From Fibrobacter sp. (lineage in GTDB: Bacteria; Fibrobacterota; Fibrobacteria; Fibrobacterales; Fibrobacteraceae), in NCBI GenBank assembly GCA_024399065.1, contig JAKSIB010000021.1, forward strand, positions 1 through 58,896: 58,896 bases of DNA, given 5' to 3'. The notes beneath the pieces are model-generated. The model was not told the DNA's origin and did no database searches. It saw nothing but the letters and a program-made list of their open reading frames with translations. The position numbers and the translations under genes are program-made. Position 1 is the first letter of the stretch. Every line of letters starts with the position of its first letter. Positions 1 through 9,100 of this stretch are shown here, one piece after another.

Positions 1-269
1 TTTGCGTGGTCGCAACCAAAGAGCTGCTTGCAGCGTTCGATGGCGAGAGCTTCCATCTTGTCGATCACTTCGTTACCACCGTAGTAGCGCTTGCCAACGT
101 AGCCTTCGCTGTACTTGTTGGTCAGCACGGAGCCCATAGCTTCCATGACGGCCTTGGAGGTGTAGTTTTCGGAGGCGATCAGTTCGATGCCATATTCCTG
201 ACGTTCGGCTTCTTCCTGGATGATGTCGAAGATAGCCTTATCGGTCTGCTGCAGAGTAGATTTAAGCAT
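1..269 (-). CDS. glyA: Serine hydroxymethyltransferase, N-terminal part (runs off the window)
   Basis: The minus strand from 269 translates to [20 protein letters not shown] and continues through [26 protein letters not shown] and [12 protein letters not shown]. These are N-terminal hallmarks of the PLP enzyme that interconverts serine and glycine with tetrahydrofolate in one-carbon metabolism. Only about 89 codons are present; the PLP lysine region lies outside the window. The ATG is preceded by AGGAG about 6 nt upstream. The antisense reading frame over this stretch has no recognisable family. The identification is secure because the ELIASEN and EGYPGKRYYGG-type blocks are highly conserved. 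Confidence 0.96.
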   Translation of the reverse strand, partial: MLKSTLQQTDKAIFDIIQEEAERQEYGIELIASENYTSKAVMEAMGSVLTNKYSEGYVGKRYYGGNEVIDKMEALAIERCKQLFGCDHA

Positions 270-290
270 TATTAGCTCCTTGAAGTTTAC

Positions 291-306
291 AGGCGTAAAG
301 ATAGCA
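291..306 (-). promoter_or_regulatory. Candidate glyA promoter (extended -10)
   Basis: On the minus strand TGC-TATCTT (298-306) forms an extended -10. It would start transcription near 291 and leave a leader of about 22 nt containing the glyA ribosome-binding site. No good -35 hexamer is seen. Confidence 0.45.
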
Positions 307-331
307 TTTTAAGGCCGTTTTTTAAAGATTT

Positions 332-392
332 TTGGCGAATTTAGCCCATTTTCGCCAATTCATTTTATAACTCATTGATATTCAACGAGTTA
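332..392. promoter_or_regulatory. Two inverted repeats upstream of glyA, operator-like
   Basis: TTGGCGAA (332-339) and TTCGCCAA (351-358) form a perfect 8-bp inverted repeat with an 11-nt spacer. It would lie just upstream of the expected -35. A second dyad, TAACTC-a-TTGA / TCAA-c-GAGTTA, spans 368-392. Neither is followed by a T-run that would make it a clear terminator for the facing flavodoxin gene, so operator sites are a reasonable reading. No regulator can be named. Confidence 0.4.
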
Positions 393-418
393 CAAAAAAA
401 ACTATTCAAAAGTTCCCA

Positions 419-943
419 TTAAACTGCATCCATAATTTTTGCGAGGGTATCAAATTCCACGAAATCAACCACTTGTCCATAAGTTTCAATCATGGCCCTC
501 ACCTCGGCGTTTTTCTTTTCTTCGGGCAAATTCAGAGCCTTTCTCACCAACAGCCCCATCATGACCTTATGCTTCAGACCCAATTTCGAATAGTCAATGG
601 CGCCCCGCAAATGAAACAAAGAGGCGGCCACAAACACGTCCTTGGACAATTGGCGTGCCATGCCCTGCTCAATATTTTGAATATTCTCAGCATCAGTGGG
701 ATCAGCAAGGCCAACCGTAGCAATAAGGAGTCGATGGCCTTCGGGGGAACCAAGTTTTGCAAAGGTTTTCTTCATACCAAGGACACCCCCTGCATAAAGG
801 GCTCCAATATACACAATAGTCTCGTAAGCATTGATATCTTCTACATCTTTGTAATTGACCACTTCAATATTCAAACGCTTTCCAAGTTCTTCGGCATATT
901 TCTTGGCACTGCCATGAAGAGAGCCATAGATAATCACGTTCAT
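419..943 (-). CDS. Flavodoxin-domain protein
   Basis: The 174-aa protein begins MNVIIYGSLHGSAKKYAEEL, the FMN phosphate-binding loop pattern of flavodoxins (T/S-x-x-G-x-(T/A)) at the end of strand 1. It continues with the VYIGALYAGGVLG segment seen in HemG/FldA-like flavodoxin domains. A short flavodoxin-fold electron carrier or quinone/protoporphyrinogen reductase-type protein is likely, but the substrate is unknown. It starts 8 nt after the stop of the M32 peptidase, so the two genes probably share an mRNA. An AAGG ribosome-binding site lies within the gap. Confidence 0.75.
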   Translation of the reverse strand: MNVIIYGSLHGSAKKYAEELGKRLNIEVVNYKDVEDINAYETIVYIGALYAGGVLGMKKTFAKLGSPEGHRLLIATVGLADPTDAENIQNIEQGMARQLSKDVFVAASLFHLRGAIDYSKLGLKHKVMMGLLVRKALNLPEEKKNAEVRAMIETYGQVVDFVEFDTLAKIMDAV

Positions 944-951
944 AGCAAACC

Positions 952-2505
952 TTACAGCTCGTAGATTTCAGAATACTTAGCTTCCAGATAATCCAGGAAA
1001 TCGTCAGGAGTGAATTCACGGCCGGTAATCTGGCGGATCCAACCCTTGGGTGCTTCTCGGTCAGCACGAGCCCAGACGTTTTCCTTCATCCAGCCATTGA
1101 TCTTGGCGAAGTCTCCTTTGAGCACCGCGACGGACAAGTCGAATTCGGAATTCATCTTGTTATAATACATGGCGTTGTACATGTTGCCCAGGGCATAGGT
1201 GGGGAAATAGCCGAATCCGCTGGTCCAATGGACATCCTGGAGCACGCCTTCTGCATCATTGGAAGGTTCAATACCCAGATATTCCTTGTACTTTGCGTTC
1301 CAGATTTTCGGCAGGTCCGCAATGTTCACCGGTTCGCCATTTTCTGCGCCGTTCACAATCATCTTCTCGATTTCGTAACGGATGATTACATGGAAGGTAT
1401 AGGTGAATTCGTCGGCCTCTGTACGGATAAGGCTGGGCGTTACCGTATTCATGGCCTCGTAGAATTCCTGTTCCGTCACATCGCAGAACACGTTGGGGAA
1501 CAGTTCCTTGCACTTGGGGAAAATCAGGTGGATGAATTCCTTGCTGCGGCCAATGCGGTTTTCATAGAAACGGCTAGTGGACTCGTGCATGCCCATGGTC
1601 TTGTTGTATTCAATGAAGTGGCTGAAGTTTTCTGCCGGCTGGTTCTGTTCAAACAAGGCGTGACCACCTTCATGAATGATGCTGAACATGCTGGAATAAA
1701 AAGCCGTAGGATAGTAATGGGTCGTTACGCGAACGTCATTCTTGCCCGGTTCCGTGGTAAAGGGATGTTCCGCCGTGGAGAAGGCTCCGCGATTAAAATC
1801 AAAGCCCATCACGTCAAGCAAATACTTGGCCATTTCCTTCTGGGCCTCATCGGCAACAGGGCGGCTGAGGAAATCGGTACGGATCTTTTTCTTGCTAGCC
1901 ATAATGCGCTTAAGCAGCGGCACCAGGCGCTCCTTGCTGCGATTGAAAGCCATATCAAGATCTGCACAAGTCAAGCCACGTTCGTAACCGCCAAAGATGG
2001 TGTCGTAAGGAGTTGCTTCACGATTTTCATGCAAGGACTCAGCCTGCAACTGAGCGGCACGCACCTCCCCTAGGGACTTTTCAAACAAGCTAAAGTCCTT
2101 GGCCTTCTTAGCGTTAATCCAGTTCACAAAGGCGCGATTGTAAATCTGAGAATGTTCCAACTGCATTTCTGCAGAAATATTCTTTTCACGTGCAAAATCA
2201 CGCTGAAGACTTTCCGCAAGGGCTCGGTCAAATTCCGCGGCAGTTTCATCGCCGCAAACGTCTGCAGTCAACCTATCTCGATGGTCGTAAATATACTGGC
2301 AAGCATCAATATAAGACTGATCTTTCTGCAAAGCAAAGGCCTTGTTACTCAAGAAGGCAGCCACGTCGCCTTCTTCTTCCATACCTGCAGACGGGCAAAT
2401 GGTCTGCTGGTCAAATCCTAAAACGGTAGAAGCCTGATTATAAATACGGACTTCCTTGAGGACTTTCTTCACAAGGGTCAATGCAGATTTTAATTCTTTA
2501 CTCAT
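952..2505 (-). CDS. M32 family metallocarboxypeptidase (carboxypeptidase Taq type)
   Basis: This 517-aa protein carries the zinc motif HEGGHALFEQ (about residues 272-282), which fits the M32 HExxH signature. MHESTSRFYENRIGRS supplies the downstream glutamate ligand, followed by IRTEADEFTYTFHVIIRYEIE. The length is typical of thermostable carboxypeptidase 1, a cytosolic enzyme that trims C-terminal residues. The start at MSKELKSAL (2505) is preferred: the 19 residues encoded further upstream are not family-like, and a weak GAGTG sits just ahead of this ATG. It is the first gene of a two-gene unit with the flavodoxin. Confidence 0.93.
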   Translation of the reverse strand: MSKELKSALTLVKKVLKEVRIYNQASTVLGFDQQTICPSAGMEEEGDVAAFLSNKAFALQKDQSYIDACQYIYDHRDRLTADVCGDETAAEFDRALAESLQRDFAREKNISAEMQLEHSQIYNRAFVNWINAKKAKDFSLFEKSLGEVRAAQLQAESLHENREATPYDTIFGGYERGLTCADLDMAFNRSKERLVPLLKRIMASKKKIRTDFLSRPVADEAQKEMAKYLLDVMGFDFNRGAFSTAEHPFTTEPGKNDVRVTTHYYPTAFYSSMFSIIHEGGHALFEQNQPAENFSHFIEYNKTMGMHESTSRFYENRIGRSKEFIHLIFPKCKELFPNVFCDVTEQEFYEAMNTVTPSLIRTEADEFTYTFHVIIRYEIEKMIVNGAENGEPVNIADLPKIWNAKYKEYLGIEPSNDAEGVLQDVHWTSGFGYFPTYALGNMYNAMYYNKMNSEFDLSVAVLKGDFAKINGWMKENVWARADREAPKGWIRQITGREFTPDDFLDYLEAKYSEIYEL

Positions 2506-2565
2506 AATTTCACTCTTTTTATTTTCGTGGAACGCGCTATTTCCTGAAACGCGCCAAACCATTTA

Positions 2566-2597
2566 TGTTAAAAAGAAAGGCATGCAAAGAGCATGCC
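2566..2597 (-). terminator. Rho-independent terminator after the small membrane protein gene
   Basis: On the minus strand GGCATGC-tcttt-GCATGCC (2579-2597) is followed by TTTCTTTTT. The stem is a perfect 7 bp. Confidence 0.8.
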
Positions 2598-2605
2598 AAC
2601 ATTCC

Positions 2606-2911
2606 TTATTTCTTTTGGGCGGCTTCTTTCTTCTTCTGTTCTTCAGCTTCGTCAGCGACTTTTCCAAGCTGGGCTGCCAGTTTTCGAGTTTCTTCCAACT
2701 CATCAAAGGCACTAACTGCAGGACCATCTTCACCATCAGTACTACGAGAATTGAAAAACATGGCCAGTAAGAAAAACACCAAAATGTAAAGGCCCATGGC
2801 AGCCACCACGCCAAGCAACTCGGATCCACTAGCTGCTGCCGCTTTTACATAGGCGACAATGGACAGGGGTACGGCCAGCATCAACAAAAAAGCAGGGAGT
2901 TTTTTCTTCAT
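2606..2911 (-). CDS. Small membrane protein with a C-terminal charged tail
   Basis: The 101-aa product starts MKKKLPAFLLMLAVPLSIVA. It has two hydrophobic segments (about residues 5-24 and 36-55) followed by an Asp/Glu/Lys-rich, probably coiled, tail ending EEQKKKEAAQKK. No family is recognised. The start at 2911 is chosen because the upstream extension would begin at TTG and disrupt the membrane segment. TATTAT lies 6 nt before the ATG and GGAG is immediately adjacent, so the transcript may begin at or next to the start codon. It is flanked by terminators on both sides and therefore appears monocistronic. Confidence 0.7.
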   Translation of the reverse strand: MKKKLPAFLLMLAVPLSIVAYVKAAAASGSELLGVVAAMGLYILVFFLLAMFFNSRSTDGEDGPAVSAFDELEETRKLAAQLGKVADEAEEQKKKEAAQKK

Positions 2912-2924
2912 ACTCCAATAATAC

Positions 2925-2947
2925 AAAAATCCCCGACAACGTCGGGG
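2925..2947 (-). terminator. Terminator of the PL1 lipoprotein gene
   Basis: CCCCGAC-aac-GTCGGGG (931-947 of this kilobase) is followed on the minus strand by ATTTTTG. It sits between the PL1 stop and the start of the small membrane protein, and abuts the presumed -10 of the latter. Confidence 0.8.
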
Positions 2948-2968
2948 ACATTCTGTTTAAGATTCGTT

Positions 2969-5128
2969 TTAACGGGGGCCCGCCTGCTGTTTGATTTTCC
3001 ATGCAAGGGCCGCATCAGCAGCATCCGCATTGTATTCATATTCAGGCTTGTAACCCCTAGCTTCACCAGCAGCATCCTTGCCACCGCCAGCATACCAGTT
3101 ATCCACCATCTTCACAAAGCCAATGGTAGAATCAATAGGCGTATCGCCATCCCAAAGGCGATAGAGGGAAACTGCGTTATCCTCGTTGAAAACATTCTTC
3201 TCAATGTAGCAGCGGGCAGAATCGGTACATTCCACACCATAGTGTGCAACATCCATAAAGAAGTTATTATAGGCATGGAGCATACCACCTCGAGCAAATA
3301 CGCCAGAAACACTCATATTGGCAAAATAGTTGTGATGCAAAGTCAATGTCTGGTCACCTTCCTTATACAATTCAGGTTCCAAGCCAAAGAGGATACCTGT
3401 ATTGGCGTTTTCGAAACGAGACCAGGAAATAGTAACATCGTGGGATCCACGCTTTACATCCAGCTGAACCACAGGGTATTCATCAAAGGTGCAGTGGTCA
3501 ATCCAAACTTTATTAGACACGTTATGAATGGAAAGCGCTCTGCGGGTTGTGGAATCTTTTTCGTAAATAGAAGGCGTAGAGAATGTAATGTTTTCAAAAA
3601 TCAGATTGGAGGTCATCTCCGTTAAAATACCAGTTCCCGTAATTCGAATATCGCGACCACGGCCATCGAAAGTCTTGTTGGACTTGATGCGAAGGGGGCT
3701 TCCCAAATGGTACACGCCACTCTTTTCAAAGAGGATCCAAACGGCAGTATCCTTGGTGGCACATTCGCGAAGAGATCCGGAAGCAAGAACAGCCTTTGTC
3801 GTGGCATTACCCAAGGAATCCACATTGGCGGTATCTTCTACAATGATGTAGTCATCGGTAGTTGTAACCACACAGATTTCGCCGCCTTCACCGCCGGTAA
3901 CGCCCTTGGCATAACCATCGGCAGCAGCAACCAAAGCGTCGTGTTCTGACCAGTCCTTCGGATAGGTTGTGTAAATGGAATTGTCAGAAGCAACTTCCTT
4001 CAAAGATTCTTCGTTGACGCCGCCCAGGAAAACATCATCCAGGAACAAGGTATCACCCTCACCCACCTTAAAGTCGATTCGGCTCAACTTGAAATTCTTT
4101 GGATCGGCCTTGCCGAAAGCCTTCATATCGGCAACAGCAATGGCGTAGGGTTTCCAGACTTTGCTCAGCTGAACTTCAGTGGACCAGCCGCTTTCAGAAT
4201 CGCTATTGACGTCGCCATAGGCCAGGGAAACGCGAAGCTTGCCGGTTCCGCGAGCGGAGAACATCAAGGTATCCAACTTGGGCAATGCATAGGCAGAATC
4301 ATAAAGGCCCAGCAGGAATCCCAGACGATCAGTCATGCGGGCGCAGCCACCAGAAGCGCAACCTTCGCTACCGGAATAACTGCTGGCAAGTTCCTTGTTC
4401 CAGAGAGGCATAATGTTCTTGCCATCGGCATCCAGAGCATACCACCAGCCATCACCAAGAATCTTACCGGAGGCAGAAATTCCGCTGAAGCTTTCGAAAT
4501 CCTCTACAGCAAAACCACGAGGAGCACCTAGGCTCACTGCAGGCACCTTGGTACCCGCATCTGCAGATACACTGATCATGCCACGGTTAGAAAGGCTTTC
4601 GATGCGCAGGCCGAAATTACCGACAGGGAGCGAATCCACTACAAAGTGGCCTGCGCTATCGGGCACAACGAAACGATCAAGACCTGCAATACGGATAACG
4701 GAAGGTCCCTGACCGGGGGTAACGTAACCCTCGATGGTCGCAAGTTCACCCAGCTTCATAGAATCAGAAACTGTACCGGAGGAATTTACAGACACATATG
4801 AAACTGCACCAACAGCCTCGTCTTTCTGGATATGGCGAGCTTCAACAACGTAGGAGCCCAAAGTCACATCTTCAAATTCTACTCGACCCTTGTCATCAGA
4901 CAAAGTCCATTCCACATCGGTGGTTCCATCAGACAAGTAATCTTCGGAAAGAAGACGCACGCGAGCCTTTGCCGCAGGAGTTCCATCAGCCAAACGAACC
5001 TGCAGCGCAATGGTAGATTCAGCCTCGGTACCGCCTGCTGCGGTTTTCGAATCCGTACAAGCAGAAAGGCCAAATGCAAGCATTAGACCAGACGAAATTG
5101 CAGACAGCTTAAACAGTTTATTAAGCAT
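2969..5128 (-). CDS. PL1-like pectate lyase family lipoprotein, with altered active-site residues
   Basis: The 719-aa protein begins with a lipoprotein signal (lipobox LSAC, about residues 21-24). An Ig-like carboxypeptidase-regulatory-type module follows (about 40-200), then a beta-sandwich region with FESFSGISASGKILGDGW (about 210-380), then a C-terminal parallel beta-helix. PL1 landmarks are KTFDGRGRDIRITGTG, VWIDHCTFDE, VKRGSHDVTISWSRF and TLHHNYF...LHAYNNFF. The usual Lys of the xxHxKxxLxG strand and the Arg of the RxPxxR motif appear as Thr (NTGILFG) and Ser (MSVSGVFARGG), so classic lyase chemistry may be lost. Its start overlaps the stop of the TIGR02147 gene by 8 nt, with GGAGG ahead of the ATG, suggesting translational coupling. 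The product is probably anchored in the outer membrane. Confidence 0.85.
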   Translation of the reverse strand: MLNKLFKLSAISSGLMLAFGLSACTDSKTAAGGTEAESTIALQVRLADGTPAAKARVRLLSEDYLSDGTTDVEWTLSDDKGRVEFEDVTLGSYVVEARHIQKDEAVGAVSYVSVNSSGTVSDSMKLGELATIEGYVTPGQGPSVIRIAGLDRFVVPDSAGHFVVDSLPVGNFGLRIESLSNRGMISVSADAGTKVPAVSLGAPRGFAVEDFESFSGISASGKILGDGWWYALDADGKNIMPLWNKELASSYSGSEGCASGGCARMTDRLGFLLGLYDSAYALPKLDTLMFSARGTGKLRVSLAYGDVNSDSESGWSTEVQLSKVWKPYAIAVADMKAFGKADPKNFKLSRIDFKVGEGDTLFLDDVFLGGVNEESLKEVASDNSIYTTYPKDWSEHDALVAAADGYAKGVTGGEGGEICVVTTTDDYIIVEDTANVDSLGNATTKAVLASGSLRECATKDTAVWILFEKSGVYHLGSPLRIKSNKTFDGRGRDIRITGTGILTEMTSNLIFENITFSTPSIYEKDSTTRRALSIHNVSNKVWIDHCTFDEYPVVQLDVKRGSHDVTISWSRFENANTGILFGLEPELYKEGDQTLTLHHNYFANMSVSGVFARGGMLHAYNNFFMDVAHYGVECTDSARCYIEKNVFNEDNAVSLYRLWDGDTPIDSTIGFVKMVDNWYAGGGKDAAGEARGYKPEYEYNADAADAALAWKIKQQAGPR

Positions 5129-6050
5129 CGGCGCCTCCTTCCTGTTCTATTTCATCAGAAGCATTCACGCCATCGCCCTCAGCAATTTCCGCACCACGAA
5201 TGCGACGTTTACGACCGCGGCGCTGCGGAGGCGGATACGGGTCGGACAGCGGGAACAACTGCATTCCCAGCTGGAAAACGCGATTGGGTTTCTGGCACTG
5301 CCCCACCTTAGCCAAAATTTCACGACGGAAGCGGCGGACCATTTCCACCAATTCCTTGTAAGTATCTTCGTCGCAGCCAAAGGCAAGCGTAGACAAGTTA
5401 CGCTCTTCGCGACTGAATCGGTCCATGGCGTCTTGAGCCACAGTCAAATTCTGCTGGATGTAGGAATTAACTGCAGTGCTGTAGGATTCGCTGCCGCTGG
5501 AAATCAAGCCCTGGGTCTGTTCGTAAAAACCAGTTTCGGGATTCTTGCGAATCATGGAGAGGCGTTCAAGAAGCGCAATGGAAGACTTGACCTGGCTTGC
5601 GGTAATAGGCGGACGGACCATCAAACCAAGAGCCGCACCGTCACCCACATAAGGATAAAAAGTCACCAGTTCGCGAATGACAGCATGGTACCAATTGTCA
5701 AAATATTCAAACTGGTCTTTGGCCACATCTTCAACCTTGCATTCCTTGGTAGCCACAAGCTTTTCAAGGAACTGACGACTTTCGGAATGATTCTTTGCCT
5801 GGTTAAAAGCAACCATGTCGGCAAAGTATTTCTTTTCGCGCTCATCCTTACAGAAAATATCAGCAAAAACAGAAACCAGACGAGACGTCAGGTTACGCTT
5901 ACCTTGCAAGATTTTATTGAACATGGATGCATCGAAGCCAGCCTTTTCAGCAATATAGCGGTGGCTAAAGCGCCAGTCACCAGCATGACGTTCTTCGTAT
6001 GCGTCCTTCAAAAAATCGCGGTAGTTCAAATATTCAAATAAGTTAATCAT
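5121..6050 (-). CDS. TIGR02147 family regulator (Fibrobacter paralogous family)
   Basis: The 309-aa protein opens INLFEYLNYRDFLKDAYEER and continues FSHRYIAEKAGFDASMFNKI, a helix-turn-helix-like N-terminus of the TIGR02147/DUF4423 family. The middle contains FDNWYHAVIRELV and RPPITASQVKSSIALLERL, also family landmarks. The tail is unusual: after the normal end it carries a basic stretch (RRGRKRR) and an acidic Gly/Ala-rich extension that runs into the next gene. It is the first gene of an operon with the PL1-like lipoprotein, so a role as local regulator of pectin genes is a reasonable inference. No ligand is known. Confidence 0.88.
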   Translation of the reverse strand: MINLFEYLNYRDFLKDAYEERHAGDWRFSHRYIAEKAGFDASMFNKILQGKRNLTSRLVSVFADIFCKDEREKKYFADMVAFNQAKNHSESRQFLEKLVATKECKVEDVAKDQFEYFDNWYHAVIRELVTFYPYVGDGAALGLMVRPPITASQVKSSIALLERLSMIRKNPETGFYEQTQGLISSGSESYSTAVNSYIQQNLTVAQDAMDRFSREERNLSTLAFGCDEDTYKELVEMVRRFRREILAKVGQCQKPNRVFQLGMQLFPLSDPYPPPQRRGRKRRIRGAEIAEGDGVNASDEIEQEGGADA

Positions 6051-6102
6051 AAAAAGAAATAAAATATTGCAGATATTTTCGGTTTAGGACTATACAATAT
6101 CA

Positions 6103-6137
6103 ATATAAAAAAAGTGTGGACAAAAGTCCACACTTTT
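6103..6137 (-). terminator. Strong terminator after the beta-solenoid gene; contains a GTCCACAC motif
   Basis: The perfect 12-bp stem AAAAGTGTGGAC / GTCCACACTTTT (6110-6137) with an AAAA loop is followed on the minus strand by further T residues. Its arm matches 15 of 16 bases with 20809-20824 in the promoter of the second PL11 gene, so it may also act as a protein-binding site. Confidence 0.8.
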
Positions 6138-6171
6138 CTTCTTTTAAAAGTCTACAATTGGCTATAGGAGT

Positions 6172-9100
6172 CTACTTAACAAGTACGCGCTTCGTCAAGC
6201 CCTCATTTTTTACTAAATAGAGCCCCGGAGACTGGATTTTCAGGACGAAATCCGTTGTTCCTGCGATGCCATTTTGCAAAGTACGTCCTTGCATATCAAA
6301 TACAGCGTAAGCGCTCCCCACGCGAACATTCGTCACCTGAATGCCGCGAGAAATCCCGTAAACCCGGAATTGGGCAGCTGTCATTCCGAGAGCAACAAGA
6401 GGATTCTCGCTACTGCTGGATTCCGCTTCAGAACTGGAGGATTCTGTATCCACAGAAGAAGACGAAGCAACAGAGCTGCTTGAAACATTTTCAGAACTGC
6501 TGGAAACATCAATGCTGGAAGAACTCTGCACAGAACTGCTAGAACTGGAGATTGTGCTACTGGAACTTTCCGGTCCGAGATCGTCCTTGTTCAACTGCAG
6601 TCGTGGAAGTTTGCGAACGAAGGATTCCACCACTTCCCCATCAAGGACAGGATGATCCACATTGGGCAACTGCACCCAGGCTGTTCCATCCAGATTTTCA
6701 TCCTTGTAGTCATGCAACTTCTTCGCTACCGTGCCATCGACGAATTCTGCCAAGGTCGCCTTGGTGTCGCCAACATCAGGCAAGGAGTTATAGGCATAGT
6801 AGCTATTGACAAATTCTACGGGCATTGATTTATAAGTACCGCCAATCAGGTCTCCCACTGCAGAATCGCCAACCACAGTAGCCATGCTGTAGGTATTCAC
6901 CACTGAGAAATCACTGCCAGCAAAATACCCAAAGAGACCGCCCACAACTTTCAAGCCTGTCACCGTACCCACGTTATAGGAATTCCATAGACGAAGATCG
7001 CGAGTGGTTTCCCCAAAAAGGCCACCAATAGCAGCAGATCCATCCACACTTCCTTCGTTATAGGAATAGTAAATGCTAAGAGAACCTCCGCTACTCAACT
7101 TTCCAAGTAGACCGCCCACATCGCTTCTTCCATAGACATCGCCCTTATTATAGGAGTTTGCGATAACCACATCTGTCCCGTGGAATACACCTAATAGACC
7201 ACCACCCAGATTACCCATCTTTGTAGAATCGGACTTACCGCAATTTATTACAGTTAGAGTGTCGTCATCATCAGCATAGGCAACCAGACCGCCTCCATAC
7301 CGGTACTGGGCATACACATAACTTTCGCTATGCACATTTTCCAGCAGGAGATTGGAAGAACCATCCATAACAGAGACCAGGGAACTTACCCCTTCGTAAC
7401 CCTTGAAATAGGAATCCTTAATATCCAAATCGCGGATAATGGTTCTTCCGAAAACTTCTTTTATAAAGCCAACATAATTTGCAGAAGAACTAAAGAACAA
7501 ACCTGAAATGGAATGTCCCTGACCATCAAAGAGACCACTAAAGCGAGTAATGGGAATCCATCTCTTGAACTTGGAAGAATCAGCGACATTTAGAGTACCG
7601 TCCACAAGAACATTCCTATTGACCACAATATCTGCAGTCAGCTTTGCACAAAGGACGCGACCCTCATTTTTACTATCGTCGTAAATCTTATTCAGAGTTT
7701 CTGCAAACAGGAAAAGTTCTCCATCATCCCCGATTTCATAGCAGTTCTCTACAATATCCGGATAATGCATCCACTTGGCGTAATAAGTCTTTGCTCCTGT
7801 AGCGTCCTCAGGAATTTCTGTGACTGGATAACCGGCGTAGGTAGGATTATCGTACCAACCATCAAATACATGATTTTCTCTTGCAGTAAATGGCAAGGCC
7901 ATTGCCACCCCTTCCACATACTCGCTATAGTATTCTCGAGTATCACCGTCAAAGGTCACAAACTTGACACTGGACTTTATAACATCCTTACTCAAGTTTT
8001 GAATTTTGCCCGAGAACACCGGGTGAGAATCCACACCCACGTTCTGGCCCCAGACGGAACCGTCCAAACCATCGCCATGATAGTTATGTAATGCGGTAGC
8101 TACTGAGCCATTCTTAAACTGTTCCAGCGTCACCCAAGTGGTGCTGCTATCGGAACCGAGTACAGTCGTATTAGAAGGATCCATCGCAACACCGAACACA
8201 TTCTCAAAGGAGTATTTGCCAGAAATCCAGCTTGCACCAACCCAAGCCATTCCATGAGTAGGATTGGGATTAACCAAATCCACACTATAGGAATTTCTGA
8301 CAGACAGGGAATCCGATACACTACGGACTAACCCAAAACCGCCGTTTACAAAACCCACATTAAAGGAGTTATCAATGGAAGCAACTCCATCTGCATAATA
8401 CAAAAGACCGGCCGACGCGCTTCCGAGAAGTGCTCCACCATTGTAGCATTGAGAAATTTCAACAAAATCCGCCCTGGAACGGCCAATAAGCCCACCCACT
8501 TCAAAGCCTCGAACCGTAGCCATGTTATAACTATTGCGGATAAAGAATTTCTTACTACCCTCATCCACCTTCCCCACAAGGCCGGCTGCCGTGCGACTCC
8601 CTCTAAAGTAGGAATCCACAATTCCAAGATTCTCTATTTTGGAAGGATACAATTCATCCACGCTAAGGGCGTTACCGATAAAGGCAACCGCATTTGTATC
8701 CATGGCATCATTGTAATACAGGCCAGAAATAACATGGCCCTTTCCATCCAACGTGCCGTTAAAATTCCTGATTGGAAGCCAGGTAATAAAGTTACTGCCA
8801 TCCCCATTCAGCAGGCTATCCTGGACAACCACATTCTTATTCACCACGATGTCTGCGGTCAATTCACCACAAATCGGGAGCAGATCAAAGCGAGACGCTT
8901 CTGCAAGAAGGGCAAAGCCATACAGTTCCTCTGCGGTTCCAATCTGGTAGCAGCCCTTATCCGACAGTTTCGGATTTTTCGGCACAATGGAATTTTCCTT
9001 ATTGACCGTAATCTTCCCGATTAACTTAGGATATTCATCCTCTCCAACCAGCTGTCCCCATACGGAGCCATCCACCCCATCCTTGTTGTAATTACGCAAC

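Noticed and set aside
270-418. Riboswitch upstream of glyA
   Set aside because: The predicted leader is only about 22 nt, and the inverted repeats lie upstream of the promoter; no glycine or purine riboswitch core is visible.
473-964. Plus-strand frame over the flavodoxin gene
   Set aside because: The minus-strand flavodoxin has a conserved FMN loop; the plus-strand frame has no domain and no ribosome-binding site.
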